A stretch of DNA of 64,000 nucleotides from Verrucomicrobiota bacterium (GCA_017305195.1 JAFKMU010000047.1:124001-188000), one strand, 5' to 3'. Counted from the first letter of the stretch, positions 54,570 through 64,000 are shown. Numbers and translations: made by a program. The notes: a model not told the origin generated them from the letters alone.

Positions 54570-55454
54570 GTGAGCGACGTATTTCAACAGGCCCTGGCAG
54601 AGACCCTGCCGATGCTGCAACAGATCAAGAACGGCTTCGGCCCCAAGGTCAGCGCGTCGGAGCAGAGCCTCGCCGCATTGCGCTCCCTAGCGACGGAAGC
54701 CGCCAAGACGGCGAAAGCGGCGGCAGTTGCGCCAGCGCCTGTGGCCAAGCCCGCTCCGGCGGAAACCAAGCCTTCGCTGCCGCCCCAAATTGCGATCGTC
54801 GCCGAGACGCCAGCGGATGCACCGAGCATATCGCCCGTCTGGACATGGGAGACGCTGGAGGCCGCGGCGCTGAATTGCACGAAATGCGAGCATCTCGTGC
54901 GCTCCCGCACCCAAGTCGTATTCGGCGTGGGGAATCGTCATGCCGAGCTGATGTTTGTCGGCGAGGCTCCCGGGGCCGATGAGGATTTGCAGGGCGAGCC
55001 GTTTGTCGGGAAGGCTGGTCAGCTCCTGACCAAGATCATCCAGGCGATGGGATACGGCCGCGACGATGTCTATATCGCCAATATCCTGAAATGCCGCCCC
55101 GACATGCCGCCGGGATCGACCGGCAATCGCAAGCCCAAGGCCGAGGAGATGCAAACCTGCATTCCGTGGCTGGAGCAGCAGATTGCGCTGGTGAAGCCGA
55201 AGGCCATGGTCGCGCTCGGCGCGACGGCGGTTGAGGGATTGCTTGGTTCCAATGGGCCGGTCGGCAAGATGCGCGGCAAGTGGTTCGATTTCCGAGGCAT
55301 TCCGGTGATGGCGACCTACCATCCCGCCTATCTCCTGCGGAATCAGCTCATCAGCGAAAAACGCAAGGTCTGGGAAGACATGTTGCAGGTGCTGGAGCAC
55401 CTGGAGCGCCCGATCTCGGAAAAGCAGCGGCGATTTTTCACCCAGTCGGCTTAA
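54570..55454 (+). CDS. family 4 uracil-DNA glycosylase (Fe-S)
   Basis: Removes uracil from DNA. The 294-residue product has an N-terminal Ala/Pro-rich stretch (about 40-90), then the family 4 core: CTKCEHL (first two iron-sulfur cysteines), MFVGEAPGADEDLQGEPFVGKAG (active-site motif), NILKCRPDMPPGSTGNRKPK with another cysteine, TCIPWLEQQ and the C-terminal YHPAYLLRN. Such enzymes are iron-sulfur proteins of the UDG superfamily. I chose GTG 54570 because the longer upstream frame runs back into the phytase-like gene and lacks motifs. It is not obviously co-transcribed with the phytase gene (34-nt gap). Confidence 0.9.
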   Translation: MSDVFQQALAETLPMLQQIKNGFGPKVSASEQSLAALRSLATEAAKTAKAAAVAPAPVAKPAPAETKPSLPPQIAIVAETPADAPSISPVWTWETLEAAALNCTKCEHLVRSRTQVVFGVGNRHAELMFVGEAPGADEDLQGEPFVGKAGQLLTKIIQAMGYGRDDVYIANILKCRPDMPPGSTGNRKPKAEEMQTCIPWLEQQIALVKPKAMVALGATAVEGLLGSNGPVGKMRGKWFDFRGIPVMATYHPAYLLRNQLISEKRKVWEDMLQVLEHLERPISEKQRRFFTQSA

Positions 55455-55589
55455 GGGCAGACTCCATCAATCTGTAGCCCATACCCGGCGGCGATGGCCG
55501 CTTTGTAGCGTCGGTCGGTGGGGGCGAATGTATGCGTACAGCCTTGTTGCGACCACAGAGAGTATTTCCTCCTCCGTCATTTCCTCTCC

Positions 55590-55622
55590 AAAGAAAAAGG
55601 GCGGACATTTCTGCCCGCCCTT
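55590..55622 (-). terminator. rho-independent terminator of gltB
   Basis: AAGGGCGG/CCGCCCTT (55597-55604, 55615-55622) forms an 8-bp stem with a T-rich tract on the minus strand. It lies 29 nt after the gltB stop. The 134 nt from 55456 to 55589 hold no visible gene. Confidence 0.88.
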
Positions 55623-55651
55623 CTCTGTTGAAGTTGGCGTAAGCCGGGAAC

Positions 55652-58600
55652 TTACCGCGAGGCGGTAACGTTCTCGTTGATCACCTGTTCGTCCTTGGGC
55701 TTCTCCTCCGCCGGGGCGGGAGCAGCGGCCGGGACGGTCGGGCTGACCTTCCAGAACTTGCCTTCGTAAGCCTGCCAGTCGGCCAGGATGGCCTGGGCCT
55801 TGGCGCTTTCGGTGAGCTCGAGGTGCTTGTAGATGAATTCCTTCAGCGTCGTGATGTCGTCGGCATTCTCCAGGCGGGCCGGAGTGATGAGCTGCGGGTT
55901 GTAGCGATCGAGGAAGGTGTTGCCTTCATCGAGTACGTAGGCCACGCCGCCCGTCATGCCCGCGCCGAAGTTCTTTCCGGTCGGACCGAGGACCACGACA
56001 GTGCCGTTGGTCATGTATTCGCAGCAGTGATCACCCACGCCCTCAACGACGGCGGTGCCGCCGGAGTTGCGGACGCAGAGGCGCTCGCCGCCGCGGCCAT
56101 TCGCATACAAGGCGCCGCCCGTGGCACCGTACATGACGGTGTTGCCGAGGACGATGCACTCGGATGGAGTGTACTTCCGCGGAGTGACCGGCTTGATGAC
56201 GATCTCGCCGCCGCTCATGCCCTTGCCGACATAGTCGTTGGCCTCACCCGTGAGCACGAGGCGCACGCCCGGCGCGAGGAACGCGCCGAAGCTCTGGCCC
56301 GAGCTGCCGTGAAGGAGCAGGTTGATCGTGCCCGGAGGCAGACCTTCCTCACCCCACTGGTAGCCGATCTCACCCGACACCATGGTGCCGGCGGAGCGGT
56401 TGACGTTGGTAATCTTGTAGGAAAGCGTGATCGGCTGGGCGTCGTTGATCGCCTCCTTAGCGTCCTGCATGATGATGTCGTCGAGGGTGCGATCCTCGGG
56501 ACCATCGTTGCGGGAGCGGGTGGCATGACGCACCATGGTCGTATCGCCCTTGGCCACGTCCACGAGGAGCGGACTGAGGTCGAGGGTGTTCGCCTTCGGA
56601 TGATCGGGCACGACACGCTGGCGCAGCGACTCGGTGCGACCGATCATTTCGTTGATCGTGCGATAGCCGAGCTTGGCCATGATCTCGCGGACTTCCTGCG
56701 CCACGGCGTTAAAGAACCGGACGAGGTTGTCGGGCGTACCCTTGAACTTCGCGCGGAGCTTCTCCTGAGAGGTGGCCACGCCGACCGGGCAGGTGTTCAG
56801 GTGACACTGGCGCACGTAGACGCAGCCGAGCGCGATAAGCGCAGCGGTACCGAAGTTGTACTCCTCAGCGCCGAGCAGCGTCGCGTAAACGATGTCCTCA
56901 CCCGTGCGCATGCCGCCGTCGGTGCGGAGCGTGACGCGATTGCGCAGGCCGTTGAGCAGCAGAACCTGATGGGTTTCCGCCACGCCCATTTCCCAGGCGC
57001 CGCCAGCGTTCTTCACCGAACTGAGCGGAGAAGCACCGGTGCCGCCATCGTGGCCGCTGACCAGAATGATGTCGGCGTGAGCCTTGGCCACGCCAGCCGC
57101 GATGGTGCCGACGCCGGCCTCGGCGACGAGCTTCACGCAGACGCGGGCGCGCGGGTTCACCTGCTTCAGGTCATAGATGAGCTGAGCCAGATCCTCGATC
57201 GAGTAAATGTCGTGGTGCGGCGGAGGCGAGATCAGCGTGACGCCGGGCACCGAGTGACGGAGCTTGGCGATGTACGCATTGACCTTGTGGCCGGGCAGCT
57301 GGCCGCCCTCGCCGGGCTTGGCGCCTTGGGCCATCTTGATCTCGATTTCCTTCGCGCTCGCCAGATACGCCGCCGTGACGCCGAAGCGACCGCTGGCGAT
57401 CTGCTTGATGGCGCTGTTGGCCCAGTCGCCGTCCTCACGACGCTTGAAGCGCACCGGGTCCTCACCACCCTCACCGCTGTTCGACTTGCCGCCGATGCGG
57501 TTCATGGCGATGGCCAGGGCCTCGTGAGCCTCGGGGCTCAACGCGCCGAGCGACATGCCAGCCGAGGTAAAGCGGCGGCGAATTTCCTCAATCGGCTCGA
57601 CCTCGTCGATCGGCACCGGGCCGGTCGGGGCGGGAATCATGTCCAGCAGGTTGCGGAGCGAGTGCGGACGGTTCGTCAGCACGGCGTCGACATACTTCTG
57701 GTAATCCTCCCACTTGCCTGCCTTGTCTTCGCCCTTGATGCCGACGAAGGTGTGGAAGCTCTGGAGCACCGGCGGAGTGACGGCGTGAAGCTCACCGCCG
57801 CGGCGCACGCGGTAGTAACCGGGATCTTCCAGCTTGCCTTCCTCGACCGGGACAGCCTCGCCAAACGCCATGTGATGGCGGGTCAGGCTCTCTGCGGCGA
57901 TCTCATTGAAGCCAACGCCCTGGATCTGAGTCGTGGTGCCAGCGAAGCACTCGTCGATGACCTTGGTGGAAACACCGATGGCCTCGAAGACCTGCGCGCC
58001 GCGATAGCTGCTCACGAGCGAGATGCCCATCTTGGACATGATCTTCAGGATGCCGTTTTCGAGAGCCTTCTTGTAATTGATGGCCGCAGTGGCAAAGCCC
58101 CCCTCGACCTGGCCCTTCTCGATCATTTCCCGAGCGGTCTCGAAGGCGAGATACGGGTTGATGGCGCTCGCGCCGTAGCCGATGAGGCAGGCGATCTGGT
58201 GCACGTCGCGGGCCTCGGCGGTTTCCACGATGATGCTGGCGCGCATGCGCTTGCCAACGCGGCTCAGGTGATGATGCACGGCACCCACGGCGACGAGCAT
58301 CGGCACGGCCACATTCTGATGATCCACTCCGCGATCGGAGAGAATGATCAGGCGACCGCCGTTGTCGACCGCGCTCTCCGCCTCGAGGCAGATGCGGCGG
58401 ACGGCATTTTCCAGACCAGCAGCGCCTTCCGAGACGGGCCATGTGCAGGGAATGGTGTGCGATTCAAAATCGCCGCCGATGGCGCGGAGCTTGTTCAGCT
58501 CGGCGTCAAAGATGATCGGCGATTCCATCACGACCTGATGACAATGCTCGGGCGACTCGGAAAGCAGGTTGCGGCGCCATCCCATGATGGTGGCGAGCGA

Positions 58601-60235
58601 CATGACGAGCTTCTCGCGGATCGGATCGATCGGCGGATTCGTCACCTGGGCAAAGAGCTGCTTGAAGTAGGTGTAAAGCAGACGCGGACGCAGCGAGAGC
58701 ACCGCGAGCGGCGTGTCATCACCCATGGAGCCGACGGCTTCCGCGCCGTCCTTGTACATGGGCTTGAGGATCATATCGAGCTCCTCGCTCGAGTAGCCGA
58801 AAGCGATCTGCTGCTGCGTGAGCGACATGATGTCGAGCTCGCTCTCGGAGGGCTTGAGTTCCTCCTCCTTCGTATGCTCGAAGCGCACGAGGTTGTTGGC
58901 CAACCACTCGCCGTACGGCTTGCGGGAAGCCAGACCGAGCTTGATGTCGGCGTCGCGGAGCAGCGTCCCCTCAGCCGTGTCGATGGCGATCATCTCACCC
59001 GGGGCGAGACGGCCCATCTCGACGACATTGCGGAGGTCGAGTCCGTCAATACCCACCTCGGAACCGAGAACGAAGATGCCGTCGTCGGTCAGCTTGTAGC
59101 GGGCCGGGCGCAGACCGTTGCGGTCGAGCGAAGCGCCGACAGTGATGCCGTCGCTGAAACACAGGGCGGCGGGACCGTCCCACGGTTCGCAGATGCAGCG
59201 GTGATATTCGTAAAACTCCTTCACGACCTTCGGCAGGCTCTTGTCGGAGCTCCAGGCCGGAGGCACGAGCATGGTGACGGCGTGCAGCAGGCTGCGGCCG
59301 CTCATGGTGAGCACCTCCAGGGCATTGTCGAGGCTGGCGGAGTCGGAACCACCGGGCTGGATGATTGGCTTGAGCAGATCGATGTCCTTGCCCCAGAAAT
59401 CCGCCTGAAGCTCGGCCTCACGGGCGCTCATCCAGATACGGTTGCCGCGCACGGTGTTGATCTCACCGTTGTGCGCGAGCATGCGGAAGGGCTGCGCGAG
59501 CGGCCACTTCGGGAAGGTATTCGTGCTGTAGCGCTGGTGATAGACGCAGATCGAGGTCTCGTAGTCGGGGTTCGAGAGGTCCGGGTAGAACTTCTCGACC
59601 GAGGCGGAGACGAGCAATCCCTTGTAGACGATCACGCGGTGCGAGAACGACGGGATGTAGAAATTGTTGATCTTGGCGGCGGCGGCCATGTCCTCGATCT
59701 CATTGCGAGCGAGGAAGAGACGGCGCTCGTAGTCGTCGTCGGCCATGCCCCAGGGCTTGCCGATGAGGACGTGCTCGATGCGCGGCAGAGTCGTCTGTGC
59801 CTTTTCGCCGAGGACGCGGAGATTGATCGGCACTTCGCGCCAGCCAAAGAGGAACAGACCGCGCTTCTCCAGCACCTCCTCGGTGATGGCCTTGGCGCGA
59901 GCCTGGGCGTAGGCGTTGTCGTGCGGCAGGAAGAGAACGCCGACAGCCAGATCGCTTTCCTTGTACAGCGTGTGGCCGAGGCGGGTCACCTCCGGCACGA
60001 AGAGCTTGTAAGGGATCTGGGTCAGGATACCGGCTCCGTCACCGGTCTTGGCGTCAGCGTCGAGCGCGCCGCGGTGCATGAGATTGCAGATGGACCGGAG
60101 GCCCATGCGCAGGATGCGGTTGGAACGGCGTCCACTGACCTGAGCGACGAAACCTACCCCGCACGAATCATGTTCGTGCTCCGGACGGTACATACAAGTT
60201 GGGAGCGTTTCGGTATTCAGGCTATTTTGATTCAT
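55652..60235 (-). CDS. gltB: glutamate synthase, large subunit
   Basis: Glutamine:2-oxoglutarate aminotransferase of ammonium assimilation. The 1527-residue product has the class II amidotransferase domain with the nucleophile Cys25 in HDSCGVGF, so a 24-residue propeptide is expected to be removed. A central domain follows, then the FMN/2-oxoglutarate synthase domain (GGKSNSGEGGEDP, VSGHDGGTGASP, cysteines in CVYVRQCHLNTCPVG for the 3Fe-4S cluster), and the C-terminal beta-helix (GGEIVIKPVTPRKY). Length matches bacterial GltB. The small subunit gltD is not adjacent. GGGGA 8 nt before the ATG is one of the few good ribosome-binding candidates here. A Pro/Ala-rich tail of about 20 residues ends the protein. 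Confidence 0.98.
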   Translation of the reverse strand: MNQNSLNTETLPTCMYRPEHEHDSCGVGFVAQVSGRRSNRILRMGLRSICNLMHRGALDADAKTGDGAGILTQIPYKLFVPEVTRLGHTLYKESDLAVGVLFLPHDNAYAQARAKAITEEVLEKRGLFLFGWREVPINLRVLGEKAQTTLPRIEHVLIGKPWGMADDDYERRLFLARNEIEDMAAAAKINNFYIPSFSHRVIVYKGLLVSASVEKFYPDLSNPDYETSICVYHQRYSTNTFPKWPLAQPFRMLAHNGEINTVRGNRIWMSAREAELQADFWGKDIDLLKPIIQPGGSDSASLDNALEVLTMSGRSLLHAVTMLVPPAWSSDKSLPKVVKEFYEYHRCICEPWDGPAALCFSDGITVGASLDRNGLRPARYKLTDDGIFVLGSEVGIDGLDLRNVVEMGRLAPGEMIAIDTAEGTLLRDADIKLGLASRKPYGEWLANNLVRFEHTKEEELKPSESELDIMSLTQQQIAFGYSSEELDMILKPMYKDGAEAVGSMGDDTPLAVLSLRPRLLYTYFKQLFAQVTNPPIDPIREKLVMSLATIMGWRRNLLSESPEHCHQVVMESPIIFDAELNKLRAIGGDFESHTIPCTWPVSEGAAGLENAVRRICLEAESAVDNGGRLIILSDRGVDHQNVAVPMLVAVGAVHHHLSRVGKRMRASIIVETAEARDVHQIACLIGYGASAINPYLAFETAREMIEKGQVEGGFATAAINYKKALENGILKIMSKMGISLVSSYRGAQVFEAIGVSTKVIDECFAGTTTQIQGVGFNEIAAESLTRHHMAFGEAVPVEEGKLEDPGYYRVRRGGELHAVTPPVLQSFHTFVGIKGEDKAGKWEDYQKYVDAVLTNRPHSLRNLLDMIPAPTGPVPIDEVEPIEEIRRRFTSAGMSLGALSPEAHEALAIAMNRIGGKSNSGEGGEDPVRFKRREDGDWANSAIKQIASGRFGVTAAYLASAKEIEIKMAQGAKPGEGGQLPGHKVNAYIAKLRHSVPGVTLISPPPHHDIYSIEDLAQLIYDLKQVNPRARVCVKLVAEAGVGTIAAGVAKAHADIILVSGHDGGTGASPLSSVKNAGGAWEMGVAETHQVLLLNGLRNRVTLRTDGGMRTGEDIVYATLLGAEEYNFGTAALIALGCVYVRQCHLNTCPVGVATSQEKLRAKFKGTPDNLVRFFNAVAQEVREIMAKLGYRTINEMIGRTESLRQRVVPDHPKANTLDLSPLLVDVAKGDTTMVRHATRSRNDGPEDRTLDDIIMQDAKEAINDAQPITLSYKITNVNRSAGTMVSGEIGYQWGEEGLPPGTINLLLHGSSGQSFGAFLAPGVRLVLTGEANDYVGKGMSGGEIVIKPVTPRKYTPSECIVLGNTVMYGATGGALYANGRGGERLCVRNSGGTAVVEGVGDHCCEYMTNGTVVVLGPTGKNFGAGMTGGVAYVLDEGNTFLDRYNPQLITPARLENADDITTLKEFIYKHLELTESAKAQAILADWQAYEGKFWKVSPTVPAAAPAPAEEKPKDEQVINENVTASR

Positions 60236-60385
60236 GTGTGTTTCCCCGTAGGTTTCCAGAGATGCAGTAGCAGGTCAGCGTTTTCAGAGAAAAAACTGGG
60301 CAGCAAATTTCATTCCACGCGAGCAGATTGTCATCAAAAAACTCGCGGGAATTGCGAAAAAATCGCGTAACGAAGGTCTTGAGCC

Positions 60386-60919
60386 TTAAGCGCTTTGGCG
60401 TCCCTCGACCTTGCGAACGAAGGCGAGCACCTTCTGATCGTCCCCGTGAGAGGCCCAAACCGCCCTCAGGAAATCAGCTGGATGGAGGTTGTGCTCCCGA
60501 AGAAACCTCCGGTCGCCGCTACATCCATACATGATGTCGTGGCAGAGGTCGCCGTGAAGGAAGCACTTCGCCTTGCGAACGATACGAGGCAGCCAGGCGA
60601 TTCCCTCCAGGTCCGCCGTCTTGGGCGGCAGCTCGCTTTCGTCGATTTCCCCGGAGCTGGGCATGCCCTGTTGCACATAGAGGAAGTAGTCGCGGCGCGC
60701 AGCGACGATGAGGATGAAGGTATCCCAATCCGGCTCGCCGTATTTCGCAAAGTCCTCGGCGTAGTCGTAGACATTGATGGGTTTCAGGCCGATCGAGGCG
60801 AGGAAGAGCTTCTCGGCGTCGCTAAAGTACGAGGTAAGGTCGCGATTGCCGTCCTGGTAGGATTTGACGGCCTTGTCGTAGATCAGTCGGAGATTTTTGG
60901 TCCAGGCGTTGATGTCCAT
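60386..60919 (-). CDS. DUF5069-family protein
   Basis: The 177-residue product matches a small uncharacterised family seen in Verrucomicrobiota and relatives: WTKNLRLIYDKAVKSYQDGNRDLTSYFSDAEKLFLASIGL, WDTFILIVAARRDYFLYVQQG, LPRIVRKAKCFLHGDLCHDIMYGCSGDRRFLREHNLHPADFLRAVW. No signal peptide. Two cysteines and several histidines in the middle may bind a metal (inference). It lies 18 nt downstream of rnhC and is probably co-transcribed. Function unknown. Confidence 0.8.
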   Translation of the reverse strand: MDINAWTKNLRLIYDKAVKSYQDGNRDLTSYFSDAEKLFLASIGLKPINVYDYAEDFAKYGEPDWDTFILIVAARRDYFLYVQQGMPSSGEIDESELPPKTADLEGIAWLPRIVRKAKCFLHGDLCHDIMYGCSGDRRFLREHNLHPADFLRAVWASHGDDQKVLAFVRKVEGRQSA

Positions 60920-60937
60920 AGTCAGTCTTTTTGGGGG

Positions 60938-61858
60938 TTAATCGGTGAGAACCTCTTGTGCGGTCTTGAAATGCATCTTGGCGAACCTGGCGAGCGCCTC
61001 GCTTCCGCCCTGCTGGGCGATCTGGCGTCCGGCAGCCTTTACCGCCTTGGAAACACCTCGCAGCAGCGGCACTCCAGCCTCCTTGCCATGGGCGTCGAGC
61101 CAGTCGATGAATTTCTCACGGGCCAGGATCGAGGCGGCGGCGACGGCGTAGTCGGATTCCGCCTTGGTCTGCTGGTCGAGGGTGATGGCGCGGCCCTTCT
61201 CCATGAGAGCGCGCTGGAGGACGCGCACGTCGGCGAATTTATCGGAAAGTGCGCGCGGGCAGTCGGGCTTCAGCTCGCAGAGGTTCTCGATGACCCGGGC
61301 GTGGCCCCAGGCGAGGAGGCGGTTCAGGTTGCCGATTTTTTTATAGAGTTCGTTGTAGCGCTCGGGACTGATGGTGACGACGCTCTGCGGAGTGCGGGAT
61401 TCGCGAATGGCCTTGGCCAGGTCGCGGATCTTCTTGTCCGAACTGATGCGCTTGCTGTCGGTGATGCCGAGTTTCTTGAACTGCTGGGCGATGTCGCGGT
61501 CGACGTAGGCCCCGGCGATGACGAGCGGGCCAAAGAGGTCGCCCTTGCCGCTTTCGTCGATGCCGAAGTGCGGCTCAAACATCTCGGGCTTGAGCACCTC
61601 GTCGTAGCCGAGCTTGGCCTCGCCGAGAATCTCAGGTTCCAGCCGATACTGCACAAACTCCTCCGTGCCACGGCCTTGGACGACCACCTTCGGTCCTTTT
61701 TCATACACCGCGATGGTCAATTTGTCCTTCTGGGCAAAGAAAAGCGTGTAGGGACGCGTCTCGAACTTGAAACCGTCCGCCTGGAGCAGCAGCTTGAGTT
61801 TCGCAGCTTGCTCGGAGGTGAGCGGCGTATTGTAGAGAGTGATGGCTTTTTCGGACAC
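60938..61858 (-). CDS. rnhC: ribonuclease HIII
   Basis: Removes RNA from RNA-DNA hybrids. The 306-residue product has an N-terminal TBP-like substrate-binding domain (LYNTPLTSEQAAKLKLLLQADGF) and the RNase HII/HIII catalytic core with the HIII-specific FGIDESGKGDLFGPLVIAGAYV, LGITDSKRISSDKKI and LDQQTKAESDYAVAAASILAREKFIDWLDAHGKEAG. Length matches Bacillus RnhC (about 310). The GTG at 61858 is chosen; a GTG at 61870 is possible. A longer frame upstream is antisense to mutY. The start overlaps the divergent mutY start by 17 nt. Confidence 0.93.
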   Translation of the reverse strand: MSEKAITLYNTPLTSEQAAKLKLLLQADGFKFETRPYTLFFAQKDKLTIAVYEKGPKVVVQGRGTEEFVQYRLEPEILGEAKLGYDEVLKPEMFEPHFGIDESGKGDLFGPLVIAGAYVDRDIAQQFKKLGITDSKRISSDKKIRDLAKAIRESRTPQSVVTISPERYNELYKKIGNLNRLLAWGHARVIENLCELKPDCPRALSDKFADVRVLQRALMEKGRAITLDQQTKAESDYAVAAASILAREKFIDWLDAHGKEAGVPLLRGVSKAVKAAGRQIAQQGGSEALARFAKMHFKTAQEVLTD

Positions 61859-62855
61859 AGGAACACCCACTAATAACCGGAGCACGGCGGAGGCGGAGGA
61901 AAAAATTCGCCAGTCGCTGGCCAGGTGGTTCCGGCGCAATGGCCGAAAGCTTCCTTGGAGGGAAACGACGGACCCGTATGCGATCCTGGTTTCCGAATTC
62001 ATGCTCCAGCAGACGACGGTGGCGGCGGTGAAGCCGTACTTTCATCGGTGGATGGAGCGATTCCCAACCGTCCGGCATCTCGCGGAGGCCAGCGAGGAGG
62101 AAGTCCTGCACCTTTGGCAGGGGCTCGGGTACTACAGCCGCGCCCGCAACCTCCATGCGGCGGCGAAGGCGGTGGTCGAGCGCCATGAGGGCGTCGTGCC
62201 GCACAGTCGGGCGGAACTGCGAGCGTTGCCGGGGGTTGGAGATTACACGGCGGGGGCGGTCTCTGCGTTTGCCTTCGATGCGGTGGAGACGGTGATCGAC
62301 GCCAATATCGCCCGGGTGCTGGCCCGATTGAACAACTGGCAAAACCCCATCGACGACGCGGCGGGGAAAGCTTTCCTCGAAAAGGCCGCGCACGCGCTCC
62401 TGCCCGCAAAGGGCGGACGCCTTCACACCTCGGCCCTCATGGAGCTGGGAGCGCTGGTTTGCACGGCGCGGAACCCGGATTGCGACGGCTGCCCGGTGCG
62501 TCTGGAGTGCCGCGCGGAAAACCCGGAGGCTTTACCCGTGAAGCGAGCGCGCCCGCAAGTGGAACTCGTGACGGAAAGCCGGGCCTGTATTTTTGAGAAA
62601 GGGAAACTCTGGCTGGAACCCTCTCATGGCCCTCGCTGGAAAGGCATGTGGCTGCTGCCCCCTTCGGAAGGCGACGGGAAGCTCCTGCACACGGAGATTT
62701 ATCCGATCACTCGCTATCGCGTGACGATGAGCGTCCATGCCGGGAAAAGGACCGGAAACCAAATCAAGGGGTTTTCTCTCACGGAACTGCCCCCGATGCC
62801 ATCTCCGCATCGGCGAGCTGTTGCAGCCTTGATCAGAAACGGGCATATTGGCTGA
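61842..62855 (+). CDS. mutY: A/G-specific adenine glycosylase
   Basis: Removes adenine paired with 8-oxoguanine. The 337-residue product has catalytic Glu52 (VSEFMLQQTTV) and Asp153 (VIDANIARVL), 101 residues apart as in E. coli MutY (Glu37/Asp138). It also has the helix-hairpin-helix ALPGVGDYTAG and the iron-sulfur motif C-x6-C-x2-C-x5-C (CTARNPDCDGCPVRLEC). The C-terminal NUDIX-like domain is short. ATG 61842 is preceded 8 nt upstream by a -10-like TATTGT; a GTG 3 nt further up is also in frame. The stop lies 3 nt before the trpB start. Confidence 0.95.
   Translation: MAFSDTGTPTNNRSTAEAEEKIRQSLARWFRRNGRKLPWRETTDPYAILVSEFMLQQTTVAAVKPYFHRWMERFPTVRHLAEASEEEVLHLWQGLGYYSRARNLHAAAKAVVERHEGVVPHSRAELRALPGVGDYTAGAVSAFAFDAVETVIDANIARVLARLNNWQNPIDDAAGKAFLEKAAHALLPAKGGRLHTSALMELGALVCTARNPDCDGCPVRLECRAENPEALPVKRARPQVELVTESRACIFEKGKLWLEPSHGPRWKGMWLLPPSEGDGKLLHTEIYPITRYRVTMSVHAGKRTGNQIKGFSLTELPPMPSPHRRAVAALIRNGHIG
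62821..62849 (+). promoter_or_regulatory. candidate trpB promoter inside mutY
   Basis: TTGCAG (62821-62826), a 17-nt spacer and CATATT (62844-62849) lie at the end of mutY. The -10 ends 9 nt before the trpB ATG. Confidence 0.4.
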
Positions 62856-62858
62856 CTT

Positions 62859-64000
62859 ATGTCCTCTCCTTCACCTGTCTACGCGCCCGATGCCACCGGT
62901 CACTTCGGCCAGTACGGGGGCAAATTCGTTCCCGAGACGCTCTACAGCGCCCTGGAGGAACTCGAAGAGGAGTACCTGAAGGCCAAGGACGATCCCGCCT
63001 TTCAGCAGGAATATATGAACCTGCTGACCGACTACTGCGGTCGCGAAACCCCACTCTACTACGCCGAGCGCCTGACCAAGCACCTCGGCGGAGCGAAGAT
63101 TTATCTCAAGCGGGAGGACCTCCTGCACACCGGAGCGCACAAGATCAACAATGCCATCGGCCAGGCCATCCTCGCCCGCCGCATGGGCAAGAAACGCGTC
63201 ATTGCCGAGACTGGAGCAGGCCAGCACGGCGTGGCCACGGCCACGGTGGCGGCGCGGTTTGGCTTTGAGTGCGTGATTTACATGGGCGCGGTGGACATGA
63301 AGCGCCAGGCGCTGAATGTGGCGCGCATGGAATTCCTCGGCGCAAAGGTGGTCCCGGTCACCGCCGGACAGGCCACGCTGAAGGAAGCCGTCAACGAAGC
63401 GATGCGCGACTGGGTGACGAATGTCCGCTCGACCCATTATATTCTCGGCACGGCCTACGGCGCCCACCCCTACCCCGTGATGGTGCGTGATTTTCACCGC
63501 ATCATCGGCGACGAAGCTCGGCGGCAGATTCTGGAAAAAGAGAATCGCCTTCCCGACCTGCTCATCGCCTGCGTGGGCGGCGGCAGCAATGCCATCGGCT
63601 TGTTTTACCCCTTCCTTGAAGACTCCTCCGTGCGTCTCGTCGGCGTGGAAGCCGGGGGCGAAGGCATCATCAAGGGCCGCCATGCGGCGCGCTTCCAGGG
63701 CGGACGCCTCGGTGTTCTCCAAGGGGCTAAGACGTGGCTGCTGGCCGACGAGGACGGGCAGATCGAATTGACTCACTCCATCTCGGCGGGTCTCGACTAT
63801 GCCGCGGTGGGGCCGGAGCATTGCTACCTGCGCGAGATTGGCCGGGCGGAATACGACTACGCCACGGACGACGAGGCGCTGACGGCCTTCCGCACGCTGG
63901 CTTCAGTGGAGGGAATCATCCCGGCGCTGGAGTCCTCCCATGCGGTGGCTCACGCGATCAAGGTGGCGCCCAAGATGCGCCCCGATCAACTCGTGATCGT
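62859..64000 (+). CDS. trpB: tryptophan synthase, beta subunit (cut by window end)
   Basis: Condenses indole and serine to tryptophan using PLP. The visible 380 residues start at ATG 62859 and include the N-terminal [12 protein letters not shown], the Schiff-base lysine Lys95 in [10 protein letters not shown], the [10 protein letters not shown] loop and the GGGSNAIG phosphate-binding motif. The last residues before the edge are TrpB-like ([17 protein letters not shown]). About 15-20 residues are missing. Adjacent to mutY with 3 nt between; no trpA, trpF or trpC in view. Confidence 0.97.
   Translation, partial: MSSPSPVYAPDATGHFGQYGGKFVPETLYSALEELEEEYLKAKDDPAFQQEYMNLLTDYCGRETPLYYAERLTKHLGGAKIYLKREDLLHTGAHKINNAIGQAILARRMGKKRVIAETGAGQHGVATATVAARFGFECVIYMGAVDMKRQALNVARMEFLGAKVVPVTAGQATLKEAVNEAMRDWVTNVRSTHYILGTAYGAHPYPVMVRDFHRIIGDEARRQILEKENRLPDLLIACVGGGSNAIGLFYPFLEDSSVRLVGVEAGGEGIIKGRHAARFQGGRLGVLQGAKTWLLADEDGQIELTHSISAGLDYAAVGPEHCYLREIGRAEYDYATDDEALTAFRTLASVEGIIPALESSHAVAHAIKVAPKMRPDQLVI

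Noticed and set aside
55823-60370. A 1,515-codon open frame antisense to gltB
   Set aside because: It is the mirror of a clear glutamate synthase gene, has no recognisable domain, and its composition follows the complementary strand of a GC-rich gene. Long antisense frames are expected at high GC.
62003-62700. Frame shadows within mutY and rnhC suggesting extra small genes
   Set aside because: They lie inside well-supported genes and lack domains or starts.

Overview
The window looks like a chromosomal segment of a Gram-negative, GC-rich member of the Verrucomicrobiota (inference). It has LPS genes (kdsA, lptC, lptA, lptB) and an outer-membrane OprB-type porin. It also has HPr kinase, a DUF5069 protein, a sulfatase and a bacterial GH63-like enzyme, a mix familiar from that phylum. 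I did not assign a genus. No tRNA, rRNA or CRISPR array was found. Most genes lack a clear Shine-Dalgarno sequence, and many first genes of transcription units have a -10-like element ending only 6-9 nt before the start codon, which suggests widespread leaderless transcription.

Layout. 1-6183: Kdo synthesis and LPS transport run directly into hprK, ptsH and ptsI (a regulatory PTS core; no EII gene is present). 6183-7052: a degraded IS630-family element inserted exactly in the ptsI stop codon. 7347-8804: OprB-like sugar porin. 8960-11454: pnp and rpsO. 11560-14850: uvrB and holA. 14880-17516: GH63-like glucosidase. 17622-22089: a tightly overlapping three-gene operon encoding a TPR membrane protein, a receiver-pseudokinase-transmembrane-FGE-fold fusion and an exported protein; this is the strongest candidate for an undescribed system. 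22157-23254: HtrA-like protease. 23339-27662: iron-type ABC importer. 27722-30847: hybrid histidine kinase. 31076-33565: an unusual membrane-anchored GspE/PilB-type ATPase with an export signal, plus a CvpA-like protein. 33566-41529: SGNH hydrolase, DUF4410-like protein, riboflavin synthase, FHA-adenylate cyclase, sulfatase, ECF sigma factor, two GT4 glycosyltransferases and trmB. 41547-44805: tig-clpP-clpX. 44883-48406: GH4 glycosidase, AraC regulator and MFS transporter. 48516-54535: Opp-type ABC importer (binding protein, two permeases, one ATPase) and a phytase-like esterase. 54570-64000: family 4 uracil-DNA glycosylase, gltB, DUF5069 protein, rnhC, mutY and a trpB cut by the window end.

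The genes suggest an oligosaccharide- and peptide-scavenging heterotroph (porin, GH63, GH4, MFS, Opp) with envelope-directed signalling. Convergent genes are packed with zero spacing or overlapping ends. Starts were adjusted from the longest open frames where family length, motifs or upstream signals argued for a shorter protein; these changes are stated per gene.
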